From NCBI GenBank assembly GCA_965662355.1, contig CBFIHP010000026.1, forward strand, positions 5,292-69,291: 64,000 nt of DNA, in the 5' to 3' direction. This document shows positions 38,656 to 47,796 of the stretch, one piece after another. The notes beneath the pieces were generated by a model. It had not been told where the DNA came from. It was given only the letters and a program-made list of their open reading frames with translations, and ran no database searches. The position numbers were made by a program, and so were the translations under genes. How positions within the stretch are numbered: position 1 is the first letter of the stretch; the number at the start of each line of letters is the position of its first letter. The DNA comes from GCA-2683825 sp965662355. Lineage in GTDB: Bacteria > Planctomycetota > UBA1135 > GCA-002686595.

Positions 38656-40197
38656 GTGAAAATCCTCATCGCCGCCGCTCTGTCCCTGTCCCTCGCCACC
38701 CTCTCGGTCCCCACCAGCGCCCAGGTCACCGTCACCCAATCCGGCGGCATCATCGGGGGAACCGTCAGCTTCGGAGTCCAGGGTCCCCCAAGCAGGTTCT
38801 TCATCCTGTTTCCTTCGAAAATCTTGACGTCGATTCCGATTGGGTGCGGCGTCACGCTCGACGTCGGGTTGGATCTGATCAACATCGTGCAGATCGGCCA
38901 AACGAATGGTTTGGGCAACGCCACGGTGACCGTCAACCTGCCGCTCCAGCCGGCACTCCTGGGCGTTCCCGGTCACACACAGGTCACCACGATATTGCTC
39001 ACCGGCCCGTGTTTTTTCGATGAGAAATCGAACCGGGTCACCACCGTATTCGCGGATCACGGCCTCTCGGTGGGGACGTTCGGTGACAACATTAGCGCGC
39101 GACAAGGCCACACGCTTTCGATGCAGCCCGATGGCAACGCCGTGGTGATGGGTGGTGACGAACCCGACGGACTGGGGGGACTCACGGCCCTCGACACGAT
39201 CGAGATCTACGACACGGACACCCAAGAGTTCTCTCTGGGACCCGTCACGCTGACACATCCGCGCAGTGTGCATACGGCGACGACCCTGGCCGACGGCCGC
39301 ATCCTGCTTCTGGGCGGAGATGATGCGACAGACACGGTGCGAGACACCGGGGAGATTTACGATCCCGTTTCGGGAACCATCACAGCCATCACTCCGATGT
39401 CGTCGCCCCGCACCCAGCATACGGCGACCTTGCTGGCGGACGGCCGTGTGTTCGTGGCCGGGGGCTCCTCCTTGTTCGACCTGGACGACCTTCTCGGTTC
39501 GCTGGCTCAAGCCACGAAGAGCACGGAGATCTATGATCCGGTGAGCGACACCTGGACCAATGGACCGAACCTCCCCATCAGCGAGGATGGGGTGATCGGG
39601 CATTCCGCCTCCCTGCTCGCCAACGGTCAGGTCTTGATTACCGGCGGGGTGCTCATCGCCGTCGTATTCGGCTTACCGATCCCTTCGTTCGCGGCCGACG
39701 TCCACCGCTACGATCCTTCATCGAACCTCTACGCCACAACCCCATCGCTCAGCGTTGCGCGCGTCTACCACGGCCAGGTGACGCTTCCCGACGGGCGCGT
39801 CCTGATCGCCGGCGGTGCGAACGGTGATTTCATCGCGATGACCTTCTCCGCGCTGGCCAACTGCGATATCTACGACCCGAACACGAACACCTGGACCGCA
39901 GCCGCCCCCCTCGCTCATCCGCGTGCGTACCCCAACTTGTTCGACACGGGCTCCCAGGTCGCCATAGTCGGCGGCATCTCTGCGGTCGACATCGCCAACG
40001 GGTCGGGTACGCCCGAACAGATCGTCGAGCTGGCTCCGTACGCCGCCACCGGATGGACGGATTCCGGAACGATGTTGCTGCCCCGCCAAGTTGCACGGGT
40101 CGTGCCGATCGAGAATGGCGCCCGCTTTCTCATCGTAAGCACGGGTGACAACGGCCTGCCCGCCGTCGATCGCACGGCCGAGATGTTCGTCCCCTGA
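38656..40197 (+). CDS. secreted kelch-repeat protein
   Basis: 513 residues from GTG 38656 (CCGGAG about 11 bases upstream), opening with a signal peptide (VKILIAAALSLSLATLSVPT). Residues about 20-125 are a beta-sandwich; the rest is a kelch propeller of the galactose-oxidase type. Blades read HTATTLADGRILLLGG, HTATLLADGRVFVAGG, HSASLLANGQVLITGG and HGQVTLPDGRVLIAGG with EIYDPVSGT-type loops. The copper ligands of galactose oxidase are not recognisable, so it is probably a binding protein. Confidence 0.8.
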   Translation: MKILIAAALSLSLATLSVPTSAQVTVTQSGGIIGGTVSFGVQGPPSRFFILFPSKILTSIPIGCGVTLDVGLDLINIVQIGQTNGLGNATVTVNLPLQPALLGVPGHTQVTTILLTGPCFFDEKSNRVTTVFADHGLSVGTFGDNISARQGHTLSMQPDGNAVVMGGDEPDGLGGLTALDTIEIYDTDTQEFSLGPVTLTHPRSVHTATTLADGRILLLGGDDATDTVRDTGEIYDPVSGTITAITPMSSPRTQHTATLLADGRVFVAGGSSLFDLDDLLGSLAQATKSTEIYDPVSDTWTNGPNLPISEDGVIGHSASLLANGQVLITGGVLIAVVFGLPIPSFAADVHRYDPSSNLYATTPSLSVARVYHGQVTLPDGRVLIAGGANGDFIAMTFSALANCDIYDPNTNTWTAAAPLAHPRAYPNLFDTGSQVAIVGGISAVDIANGSGTPEQIVELAPYAATGWTDSGTMLLPRQVARVVPIENGARFLIVSTGDNGLPAVDRTAEMFVP

Positions 40198-40208
40198 ACA
40201 ACAGGCGC

Positions 40209-40249
40209 GTTACCGAGCCAGGTTTGTCGCCGCACACCCCGTAGGCCTG
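40209..40249 (-). repeat. 29-base dispersed repeat, copy B (extended)
   Basis: Minus-strand copy with one change (TGGCTCGG for TGGTTCGG). The block AGGCCTACGGG just before the core is shared with the copies at 56032 and 56433. It lies 12 bases after the kelch gene stop. Confidence 0.75.
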
Positions 40250-40350
40250 TGATGCATCGTGGCGCCGCAAAGCTCACGCCCCAGTCCGATGTAGAGGACG
40301 TCATGCTCAGCCATGGCCCGAGCCCGTGCAGTCCACTTACCCGGCCGACA

Positions 40351-40380
40351 GGCGTTGGTGCGTGAATCCGAATGAAGCGC
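40351..40380 (+). repeat. dispersed repeat family 3, divergent copy
   Basis: GGCGTTGGTGCGTGAATCCG at 40351 resembles the start of the repeat at 36970 with a few changes. It lies in a 530-base gene-free stretch rich in repeat fragments. Confidence 0.5.
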
Positions 40381-40382
40381 CA

Positions 40383-40438
40383 GATCCCTGTGAGGATTGG
40401 TGCTCCAACGGGGTCTTTTTGATCCCTCCCCACCCATA
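40383..40438 (-). repeat. dispersed repeat family 4, copy 1
   Basis: The part containing TGCTCCAACGGGGTC and TTGATCCCTCCCCACCC closely matches 43660-43714 (TGCTCCAAAGGGGTC, TTGATCCCCTCCCCACCC). The two copies are about 3.3 kb apart. On the minus strand both read IKKTPLEH. Confidence 0.6.
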
Positions 40439-40529
40439 CACCGCACACAGACCTCCCCCACCCGGCCACTCCAGCGAGAGCCGTTCTCCACTCCCCACTT
40501 CCGGTCTATACCCCGAAATCCAGAACCGG

Positions 40530-40645
40530 CGGAGCGCGCGACGTTCCGCCAGCGGCCGTGTATCCCAAAGCCGCACTCTTCGGTCGCCCGAGACCGAGGT
40601 CGATAAGACTCCCGTCGGGGCTGAAAAAACATTCCGTTGGGCGAA
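40530..40645 (-). pseudogene. frameshifted WD40 repeat fragment
   Basis: On the minus strand one frame gives HVSPNGMFF and, after a slip at a run of six T, another gives SAPTGVLSTSVSGDRRVRLW then DTRPLAERRA. Joined, they make one WD40 blade. It is too short and broken to be functional. It lies in a gene-free stretch between the kelch and FG-GAP genes. Confidence 0.5.
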
Positions 40646-40726
40646 ACGTGGCGTAGGTCGGTTGTACCTAGCGGGTGGTAAGAGCCTCCTCGCCTCCTCA
40701 GGGGGGCATCCAAGAAAGTCCATCCA

Positions 40727-42112
40727 ATGCACGAGCGGTACTATCGATCCCTTCTCCGGCGAATTGCGGTTGTCGGGCTTCTCACGTGTGGGTTGTGGGG
40801 GCAGCAAGTCAGTCCCACGGGTGCGCCGTCGGTTCAGGTGAGCGCGAATGCGCCGGCTGTGGATGAGAGGGAGAAGCTCATTCAGCGGATTGGGCGGGAT
40901 CTCGTCGGGTTCGGTGAGCAGCTTGTGGCGGGTGGGGGCTTCGGGTATTCCATCGCACCGCTTGGTGATTTCGATGGAGACGGTGTGCCGGACATAGCCG
41001 TCGTTGCGCCGGAGGAAGCTCCTGGTGGTGTTCTGTACCTGCTCTTCTTGCGGCCCGGTGGCAAGGTGAAGGACTATCGCCGCATCTCGGCCACCGAAGG
41101 TGGCTTCGGCGGAGACCTTGCGGCATGTAGCTGCGGTTTTCTCTTCGTGGATTGCGCCGGGGATATCAACGGGGACGGAGTCGTCGACCTGGTTGTCGGT
41201 GCACCCATGGATCCCAGCGGAGGGACACTGTGGATTCTCTTCCTTGATGCCAATGGAGAAGTCCTAACGCAGCAGCGCATAGCGAATGGCCAAGGCGGGC
41301 TTCCTCCCGGAACCCTTGAGCCGGACACGCTCGTGTCGTCCTATTTCGGGTGGTCTGTGGCGGGGGTCGGGGACTTTGATGGGGATGGAACGCCGGACAT
41401 CGTGACGGGCGCACCTGGACATCCCCAAGGTGGATTCGTTGGTGTGGGTGCCATCTTTCTCCTGTTCATGAATCCAGACGGCACGGTGCGGGAGCATCGC
41501 GTTCTGTATTCGAACGACACGCCGGACTTCAGTTTCTTCTTCGGCATGTCCGTCGCACAGCTCGGGGACCTGGATGGCAACGGGGTCGTCGACCTCGCGA
41601 CGTCCTTCAGGTATTCGCCGAACTTCGAGACCGAACAGGAGGATGTGATGATCCTCTTCATGCAACCCGATGGATCGATCGGAACGACTAGCACGATCGA
41701 TAGTGTCTCCTTGGGGATCGTGACCTGCTGCTGGTGGAGCATGGGCTTCGGACGTGGCCTGGCCAGCATCGACGATCTGGATGGAGATGGTCTACGTGAC
41801 TTGATCGTCGGCAAACCCGCCGGAGACTTCTTTGGAGATGGCGTTCCCTGGGGCACGCCCTCGGCTTTTATCTTCAATCTGTCTGCCGATGGCTCGATCC
41901 ACGGAATCATGGAGATCGCAGATCAGACACCGTATTCGGAGCTCTTCCTGCAAGAGCTTTCCAGTTTCGGCTGGGCCGTAGTCAGCCCCGGCGATCTAGA
42001 TGGGGACGGCCGTGCTGATCTGGTTGTCGGGGCTCCGAATACGAGCTACGACGATGGGATGACCGAGCAGTTGTTCGGCGAGCTAACCGTCCTCTTCCAT
42101 CTCCCCGACTGA
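40727..42112 (+). CDS. secreted FG-GAP repeat protein (integrin-alpha-like propeller)
   Basis: 461 residues with a signal helix after a basic N-terminus (LLRRIAVVGLLTCGLWGQ). Six FG-GAP-type repeats are visible, each with an FG or equivalent turn and a Ca-binding DxDGDGxxD loop: FGYSIAPLGDFDGDGVPDIA, AGDINGDGVVDLVVGAP, FGWSVAGVGDFDGDGTPDIV, FGMSVAQLGDLDGNGVVDLA, ASIDDLDGDGLRDLIVGKP, FGWAVVSPGDLDGDGRADLV. It is probably a calcium-stabilised surface or secreted binding protein. It converges on the next FG-GAP gene. Confidence 0.8.
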   Translation: MHERYYRSLLRRIAVVGLLTCGLWGQQVSPTGAPSVQVSANAPAVDEREKLIQRIGRDLVGFGEQLVAGGGFGYSIAPLGDFDGDGVPDIAVVAPEEAPGGVLYLLFLRPGGKVKDYRRISATEGGFGGDLAACSCGFLFVDCAGDINGDGVVDLVVGAPMDPSGGTLWILFLDANGEVLTQQRIANGQGGLPPGTLEPDTLVSSYFGWSVAGVGDFDGDGTPDIVTGAPGHPQGGFVGVGAIFLLFMNPDGTVREHRVLYSNDTPDFSFFFGMSVAQLGDLDGNGVVDLATSFRYSPNFETEQEDVMILFMQPDGSIGTTSTIDSVSLGIVTCCWWSMGFGRGLASIDDLDGDGLRDLIVGKPAGDFFGDGVPWGTPSAFIFNLSADGSIHGIMEIADQTPYSELFLQELSSFGWAVVSPGDLDGDGRADLVVGAPNTSYDDGMTEQLFGELTVLFHLPD

Positions 42113-42146
42113 AAGCGTGCTGGTTCGATGCGCCCGGGGCTGACCC

Positions 42147-43604
42147 TCAACCATCCTGGCGCCAGAGGAAGATGCGGTCGGCGAGCTCGTCGATGCCGGC
42201 CAGATCGACGTCGCCGTCGTTGTCGAAATCCAGGAACAGCATGCAGCTCCCCGTACTGATCGCGGGCAGCGGGGTCGGGTTCCCGAAGTTCCCCAGGCCA
42301 TCGTTGAAGAAGAGGGAGAAGTTGCCTCCCGAGAAGCTGCTGCCCGCCAGATCCAGATCCCCGTCCCCGTCCAGGTCACCCAGGTCCACGGCGATCGGAA
42401 AGGAGCCCACTCCGTAGCTCGTGGTGGAGACGAAGTCGCCGCTTCCGTTGTTGCGCGCCACCGCGACCGCCGACGCCCCGGAGAGGGCCACCGCGCAGTC
42501 GTCGTCCCCGTCACCGTCCACGTCCCCGGCCACGACCATCCATGGGTTGGCTCCCACGACGATCCCCGACCCGAAGGTGAAGGTGCCGTCCCCGTTGGAG
42601 ATCAGGGAACGGACGCGGTCATTGGTCTGCCCCACCACGATGAGATCCTGACGTCCGTCCGCGTCCACGTCCGCCATGGTGATGTTGATCTCCCCGGCCA
42701 CCCCACCCGGCACCGACACCTCGCTCGCGAACACACCCGCCCCGTCGTTCAGGAACATGGAGACGTCGCTCTCGAGCCGATTGGCCGTGAACACGTCCAG
42801 ATCGCCGTCACCGTCACAGTCGATGATCGTGAGGCCCCGCGGGTCGTTGCCGGTGGCATATCGCACCTGGGGCTGGAAGGTGCCGTCGCCGTTGCCGCGC
42901 AGGAACGACATGTCATCGTCGAGGATGTTGGAGACGGCGAAGTCGATGTCCCCATCACCGTCCATGTCGCCGCCCTCGTTCGCACTGCAATGCAGGCCGG
43001 CCGCGTAACGCGTGTCCGCTCCATAGACCCCGTTCCCCTGGTTGAGAAAGACCGAGACGTCGGAGGTGTCCTCGTTGGGGATGCACATGTCCAGGTTCCC
43101 GTCGTCGTTCAGGTCGCCCGCATAGGCACCGTAGGGTGTTTCTCCGGGGATCAGGGTGCCGACGTGCGTGAACGTGATCGTGCTGACCCGGGAGTCCGCG
43201 CGGAAGCTCGTCGTCACCGGCCTCTGCAGGGGCCGGAGGAGGGTGCTCCCGATTCCCGGGGAGATACGGATCGTGACCTGCTCTCCCGCGGAGAAGGACT
43301 GATCCGGTGTGAACCACAGGACCGTGTCGTTGCGGAGGAACTCGAGCTGTCCCGTGTGGACCCCGCTCCAGCGCCCGAAGACTTCGAAGTTCCCCGCCGC
43401 GAGGCTCCCGGGGTCGAGGGGCCCGTTGAAGCGAATGCGGATCGGGGTCGTCCGCGGGATGTTCAGGGCATTCGGGCTCGGGTGCACCGAGACCACACGC
43501 AGCCTCTCCGGGCGTGAGATCCGCGCACCCTGGGCCGACGCGCAGACGGTCAGCCAGGTGCCGAGGAGGAGTGCGAGGACCGTCCGGTTCGTAGGGAGTC
43601 TCAT
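42147..43604 (-). CDS. secreted VCBS/FG-GAP repeat protein with Ig-like domain
   Basis: 485 residues from ATG 43604, which starts a signal peptide (MRLPTNRTVLALLLGTWLTV); the frame is open upstream to 43796 through a dispersed repeat. Residues about 35-145 are a Big_5/SbsA-like Ig fold (VVSVHPSPNALNIPRTTPIR, FNGPLDPGSL). The rest is seven VCBS repeats with loops such as GDLNDDGNLDM, GDMDGDGDIDF, DCDGDGDLDVF, ADVDADGRQDL, GDVDGDGDDDC, GDLDGDGDLDL and LDFDNDGDVDL. The likely role is extracellular calcium-dependent binding. Confidence 0.8.
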   Translation of the reverse strand: MRLPTNRTVLALLLGTWLTVCASAQGARISRPERLRVVSVHPSPNALNIPRTTPIRIRFNGPLDPGSLAAGNFEVFGRWSGVHTGQLEFLRNDTVLWFTPDQSFSAGEQVTIRISPGIGSTLLRPLQRPVTTSFRADSRVSTITFTHVGTLIPGETPYGAYAGDLNDDGNLDMCIPNEDTSDVSVFLNQGNGVYGADTRYAAGLHCSANEGGDMDGDGDIDFAVSNILDDDMSFLRGNGDGTFQPQVRYATGNDPRGLTIIDCDGDGDLDVFTANRLESDVSMFLNDGAGVFASEVSVPGGVAGEINITMADVDADGRQDLIVVGQTNDRVRSLISNGDGTFTFGSGIVVGANPWMVVAGDVDGDGDDDCAVALSGASAVAVARNNGSGDFVSTTSYGVGSFPIAVDLGDLDGDGDLDLAGSSFSGGNFSLFFNDGLGNFGNPTPLPAISTGSCMLFLDFDNDGDVDLAGIDELADRIFLWRQDG

Positions 43605-43659
43605 TCCCACATGGTAGCGGTCTTTCCGGAAAGACAGGGCCCTTACCGGCGTCCACCGG

Positions 43660-43714
43660 ACCCCCCTCTGGGGATAGATGCTCCAAAGGGGTCTTCTTGA
43701 TCCCCTCCCCACCC
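43660..43714 (-). repeat. dispersed repeat family 4, copy 2
   Basis: Matches 40383-40438; see that entry. It lies directly upstream of the VCBS gene start, so it may overlap that gene's promoter. Confidence 0.6.
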
Positions 43715-43829
43715 GCGCTGCCGCTGAAGCTGCCCGCCCCACGGCCAACAACCCTCCCCTCGCGTGCCTTCTGGGGGGCGTTGTTGCACAGCTCAAGATT
43801 GGGCCATACTTCCCCCACCATCCCCGGTT

Positions 43830-44140
43830 TCAGGTCCTGATCGCCTTCGATACAGGCCGACCGAGATCGAACATGGTGTTCAGAACGTTGCAGGCGATCA
43901 ACACCTCAGCTCTCCGCGACTTCGGATGACGAGCACGAAGCCGATCACCGATGATCGACTTGTAGCGAAAGAAGGCGTTCTCAACGGTCCCCTGGCGATG
44001 GTAGCCCGACACCCTCTTCCACTCTCGCCTCCCGAGCTTCTCCACTTTCCGAATCGTCCGGTCACGAGGCTTCGCTCGATGCCTTCGACCCGCTGGAGCG
44101 GATTTCGAGGGCTTTCGTGAGCAGCGAGGCGGGTCGTGGC
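43830..44140 (-). pseudogene. C-terminal fragment of an IS5-type transposase
   Basis: The frame reads KPRDRTIRKVEKLGRREWKR, then SGYHRQGTVENAFFRYKSII, GDRLRARHPKSRRAEVLIAC and NVLNTMF, which is the conserved end of IS5/IS4-superfamily DDE transposases including the final catalytic Glu region (VENAFFRYK). No start, no upstream Asp motifs and no inverted repeats are present, so it is a dead fragment. Confidence 0.75.
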
Positions 44141-44150
44141 GCTGAGTCTC

Positions 44151-45824
44151 CTACTGGTTGCCGAGGGTCAGGTCGACGGCGTTCGTCAGCGTGAGGACTC
44201 CGGAGCTCAGGATCGCACCCTGGGTCGAGAACTGACGGCCCAGCAGACTCGCGTCCCCGGGGATCGCGATCGAGTGGAACCCGGTCGCGACGAAGAACGG
44301 CAGGAAGGGGGGCTGGATGAGGAGCTCACCGCTCGGGAGAAACGTGCCCGAGCTGGGACCGTTCAGGGTCGGGATGATCACCGTGATCGAAGAGGGCGGA
44401 GCGGTGATCAGGGCCTGGTAGTTGCTCCCGATGACGGGGGTGTTGATGGGGAAGTAGCTCGAGGGGTTCGAGCCCGAGCCGTTGCGGATCTGGGCCAGGG
44501 CCGTGAGGCTAAGGGAGAGCACGTAGGCGGCGCCCGAGTTCGTACCGCCGAGATCGGAACCCGTGGCCCCGACGATCAGGTCGTCCTTCCCGTCCCCAGT
44601 CACGTCTTCCACGCCGGAGAGCGTGCCACCGAGCGAGTCCCCGGCCGCGGTGCCGTCAAAGCTGAGCAGGGTCGAGCCGTCCATTCCCGAGAAGACATAC
44701 GCGCGACCGGACTGACTGCCCTGGGGTAACGCACGGATGGCGCCCACGCCGATGTCGGCGCGGCCGTCGCCGTCAACATCACCTGCCCCGGTCACCGCGT
44801 TCCCGAATTGGTCGCCGGGATTCTCGCCCAGGAACTCGTAGATCAAGGCACCTGTGGCACCCGAGAAGACCATCGCCGCACCGGCCGATGAGCCATTGCC
44901 GTCGTCGCCCGATGCACCGGCGGCGATGTCGGGAACGCCGTCGCCGTCCACGTCACCGGCCCCTGCGACACGCGATCCGAGGTGATCCTGTGCGTCGTTT
45001 CCCCAGAAGATGTAAATGGGATTGCCTGTCGCCCCGGAGTAGACACCGGCCATGCCCTGGGCCAGGAGCGTTCCGGTTCCCCACCACGCTCCGACGACGA
45101 TGTCACCGACCATGTCCCCGTCCACGTCCCCGGTCCCGTCCACGGAGTAGCCGAACTGGTCACCGGCGGAGTTGCCCGAGATGTGGTGGATGAGGCTGCC
45201 GTCGAAACCGGACAGGATCTTGACGTATCCGCTTCCGTTGCTGAGCCACTGGACAGCGCCCGCGGCAATGTCCCCGTGGCCGTCACCGTTGACATCGCCG
45301 ATGCCGCACACGCGGATTCCGAAGAAATCGTCGTCGTTGTCACCCACGAAGGTATGGAGAACAGAGCCGTCCGAACCGGAGTGGAGTTGTGCGTAGCCCT
45401 TCCATTGGCCGTTCACATGGGCGAAGGGCGCGCCGACGATCAAGTCGGGGATGCCATCCCCGTTGCAGTCACCGGCGTTGTCGATCGATGTTCCGAACAC
45501 GTCACCGGTCACGTTCCCATCGATCTGCCGGATCAGGGATCCATCACTTCCCGAGTGGATGCGCACGTAGCCCGGGCCAACGGCGGGGACGCCGTCCTGG
45601 ATGGCGCCCACGGCGACGTCGGGAACTCCATCCCCGTCGATATCGCCGCAGCCCGAGACGCCCAGTCCGAGCTTGTCACCGCCCATGTTGCCCACAAGGG
45701 TGTGCACGACGGCCTGCGCTTCGCCCCGGGACGCCAGAGCGGCCACGATCACGAGCAGCAGGACGGTCCGGGCAAGCTCACGGGGGCACCGGCTTGTGAG
45801 ACTGAAGAAGGGTGTCTGGCTCAT
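44151..45824 (-). CDS. secreted seven-repeat FG-GAP propeller protein
   Basis: 557 residues; a signal helix (LARTVLLLVIVAALASRGEA) follows 18 residues of basic N-terminus. Seven FG-GAP repeats make a full integrin-alpha-type propeller, e.g. LGLGVSGCGDIDGDGVPDVA, FGTSIDNAGDCNGDGIPDLI, FGIRVCGIGDVNGDGHGDIA, FGYSVDGTGDVDGDMVGDIV, LGSRVAGAGDVDGDGVPDIA, FGNAVTGAGDVDGDGRADIG and LGGTLSGVEDVTGDGKDDLI. About 120 C-terminal residues form the beta-sandwich common to neighbours. The repeats are highly regular, implying stable propeller closure and calcium binding. Confidence 0.85.
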   Translation of the reverse strand: MSQTPFFSLTSRCPRELARTVLLLVIVAALASRGEAQAVVHTLVGNMGGDKLGLGVSGCGDIDGDGVPDVAVGAIQDGVPAVGPGYVRIHSGSDGSLIRQIDGNVTGDVFGTSIDNAGDCNGDGIPDLIVGAPFAHVNGQWKGYAQLHSGSDGSVLHTFVGDNDDDFFGIRVCGIGDVNGDGHGDIAAGAVQWLSNGSGYVKILSGFDGSLIHHISGNSAGDQFGYSVDGTGDVDGDMVGDIVVGAWWGTGTLLAQGMAGVYSGATGNPIYIFWGNDAQDHLGSRVAGAGDVDGDGVPDIAAGASGDDGNGSSAGAAMVFSGATGALIYEFLGENPGDQFGNAVTGAGDVDGDGRADIGVGAIRALPQGSQSGRAYVFSGMDGSTLLSFDGTAAGDSLGGTLSGVEDVTGDGKDDLIVGATGSDLGGTNSGAAYVLSLSLTALAQIRNGSGSNPSSYFPINTPVIGSNYQALITAPPSSITVIIPTLNGPSSGTFLPSGELLIQPPFLPFFVATGFHSIAIPGDASLLGRQFSTQGAILSSGVLTLTNAVDLTLGNQ

Positions 45825-46229
45825 GGATGAGATTCTCTCACACCGAAGAGTTTCCTGGAGCGACTATGTGCACTGATCCCGTATCCGCGTACACACCTGA
45901 TCACCCATCACGGAGTCCTCGCTTCGGCCTCGAGCTGGCGAGACAAAGTGGTCCCTGCTCCCACCCACGACCTCCGCACTCGAAGAGGCTCGCCGAAACC
46001 GTTGAGTCAGGACCGGAGACTGCGCTGGGCGGAGTTGATGAAGCGCCCAGTCGATGTGGCGGTTTGGAGCTCTTGCGTTGCGAGTGTGGTGAACTCCACG
46101 CTCCTCATCTAAATACGTGTTTCCGTACCCTACGCGGTGGTCGCTAATGCGTGGGGGCCAAGCGTGTTACCCAATCCTCCCTTTCGCTCTAGACTTGGGA
46201 CTCCTGTCTCTCCCTTCCGAAAGCCTTCC
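45825..46229. other. intergenic with possible transposase debris
   Basis: About 400 bases between divergent genes. It must hold both promoters. Apart from the transposase-like fragment at 45990-46110, nothing was recognised. Confidence 0.4.
45990..46110 (+). pseudogene. possible IS91-type transposase fragment
   Basis: One frame reads DRRLRWAELMKR and VDVAV, and a shifted frame continues CGGLELLRCECGEL. Together these resemble the LRWAELLRRVF...VLxCPRCGG end of IS91-like transposases, with a frameshift. The match is short, so the call is tentative. Confidence 0.35.
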
Positions 46230-47207
46230 ATGCTGACCACATTCCTTTCCATGGCCTGCCTCTTGGCTGCGCATGTTCCGGGCCCGAGTGCGCTTGGATC
46301 CCACACCTGGGTCATCCATGAACTCTACAGCAATGCCAGCGGCACCATTCAATTCGTCGAGCTGAAGGAGACGGGCGGAAGCCCGGACGAGATCCATCTC
46401 GGTGGGAAGTCGGTGACGGCCCTTGCGACGGGGATGAGTTTCACCTTCCCCGCCGACCTCCCCCCGGGGAGCAGCGCGAACAAGCACATCTTGCTCGGGA
46501 CGGCGGCCCTTGCGGCGCTCCTTGGAGCGCCGCCGCTCGATCACATCATCCCCCAGGGCTTTTTTGCTGTGAACGGAGACACGCTGCAGTTTCATATCTA
46601 CGCCACTTCCGTCTTGAGCTTCGGCGCGGGTCAGCTCCCCCTTGACGGCGCTTGCTCGCTATCGCAGTCCTTGGTGACCGGGCTGAACTCACCGAGGAAC
46701 TTTGCAGGAATCAACGGGTATGTGGACCTCAGCACGCCCGTGTCGGCGACCGTTTATGATGGCACCACCCCCGGATCCATCATCAACCCCGACCGTTTGG
46801 CGGCGACGCCGGTCCACCTGGCCGGCATCTGGAGCGCCACGGTCACGCCGCAAGCCAACCGCACGGGCAGCATATTGGCTGCCGCCGTTATTCTTGTCCA
46901 AACCGGAGGGGCACCGGGCAGTACGGTCATCCTGGATCTGGCGCCGTTCACCATTGGCTCGGGCAGCGCTCCGCCATCCCAGCTGCTGGTGACAGGCCAG
47001 CTGCTTACCTTCGGCGTCACGAGCTTGAACGGCCCCGGCAATCCATCGAACCCCTTTCAGGCCCTCGTCCCACCCAACTGCTCCCTGATGTCACTCCCAT
47101 GGTTCTCGCGGGCGATCGTTTTGGGTAACGTGACGACCATCGACCCACCCGGTGATCTCGACCCGATGTTCACCAACGGCGTCACTGGCCTGGTCGGGAC
47201 GAATTGA
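46230..47207 (+). CDS. lamin-tail-like secreted protein without sorting tail
   Basis: 325 residues from ATG 46230, starting a signal peptide (MLTTFLSMACLLAAHVPGPS). Residues about 22-165 match the protein at 8817 closely (GSHTWVIHELYSNASGTIQF, LGAPPLDHIIPQGFFAVNGD, SFGAGQLPLDGACSLSQSL). In place of that protein's hydrophobic tail, this one has about 150 residues of beta-sandwich. The two paralogues thus share a head but differ in how they would be retained: anchored versus released. Confidence 0.75.
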   Translation: MLTTFLSMACLLAAHVPGPSALGSHTWVIHELYSNASGTIQFVELKETGGSPDEIHLGGKSVTALATGMSFTFPADLPPGSSANKHILLGTAALAALLGAPPLDHIIPQGFFAVNGDTLQFHIYATSVLSFGAGQLPLDGACSLSQSLVTGLNSPRNFAGINGYVDLSTPVSATVYDGTTPGSIINPDRLAATPVHLAGIWSATVTPQANRTGSILAAAVILVQTGGAPGSTVILDLAPFTIGSGSAPPSQLLVTGQLLTFGVTSLNGPGNPSNPFQALVPPNCSLMSLPWFSRAIVLGNVTTIDPPGDLDPMFTNGVTGLVGTN

Positions 47208-47416
47208 TTGCGATGCGGCAGAGAATTGGGTAACCAGCTCATTGATCCTGGTGGAGCGAATGAGGCAGGCGAGATCGTCTGCCGCGAGCGATCGAATCGC
47301 TCTGCTACCGGAATCGACGACTGGGGTGCTGGACCGAAGCATGCGAGGACCTCGACTTCGAAAAACGACACAAGCCATCGAATGGGTTGGCTAGCCGGGG
47401 TGTAGGTGAGGGGAGG

Positions 47417-47752
47417 ATGAACGTGACTCCGAACGACGAAACGAAGAGCAGTCTCATGGTCGATACAGCTACATTCCTGAATCGAGTGATCGCAGCGCGG
47501 ACGGCAGCCTGGCTCGTCTTCTCGATCGCGGTGGGGAATCAGATACTCACCTACCTGATCTACTTGGGGATGCACGGCGGTTTTTGGGACGACCTGATCG
47601 ACTCGGGGCTCTACGGCGAAATCTCTCGCGACGAGCTGACACGGCTGACTCTGTACTACGTCGCAGCGTTGAAGCTCATGAGTGTCGCGATCTTCATGGG
47701 TGCCCTGTTCCTGACTCTGTGGGTCCGAGGTCTCCGTCGGAACGCGGCCTAG
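47417..47752 (+). CDS. small two-helix membrane protein
   Basis: 111 residues if ATG 47417 is used (GGGGAGG abuts it, closer than usual); TTG 47387 and ATG 47456 are alternatives. Two membrane helices are visible: TAAWLVFSIAVGNQILTYLI and YYVAALKLMSVAIFMGALFL. I do not recognise the family. It lies between two convergent-looking secreted-protein genes, and a family-3 repeat directly follows its stop. Confidence 0.5.
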   Translation: MNVTPNDETKSSLMVDTATFLNRVIAARTAAWLVFSIAVGNQILTYLIYLGMHGGFWDDLIDSGLYGEISRDELTRLTLYYVAALKLMSVAIFMGALFLTLWVRGLRRNAA

Positions 47753-47783
47753 GCCGGCCCATCTCGATTCATGCACCAACGCC
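47753..47783 (-). repeat. dispersed repeat family 3, copy 2
   Basis: Reverse complement of the repeat at 36970; 26 bases match exactly (GGCGTTGGTGCATGAATC then GAGATGGG). It starts two bases after the stop of the small membrane protein, and the last gene bases of the minus-strand VCBS gene lie 13 bases beyond. Confidence 0.7.
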
Positions 47784-47796
47784 AGCGTGAACCCGG

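Noticed and set aside
38395..39603. 402-codon minus-strand frame across the kelch gene and palindrome
   Set aside because: It crosses a strong signal peptide and kelch repeats on the other strand and reads through the REP palindrome; a shadow frame.
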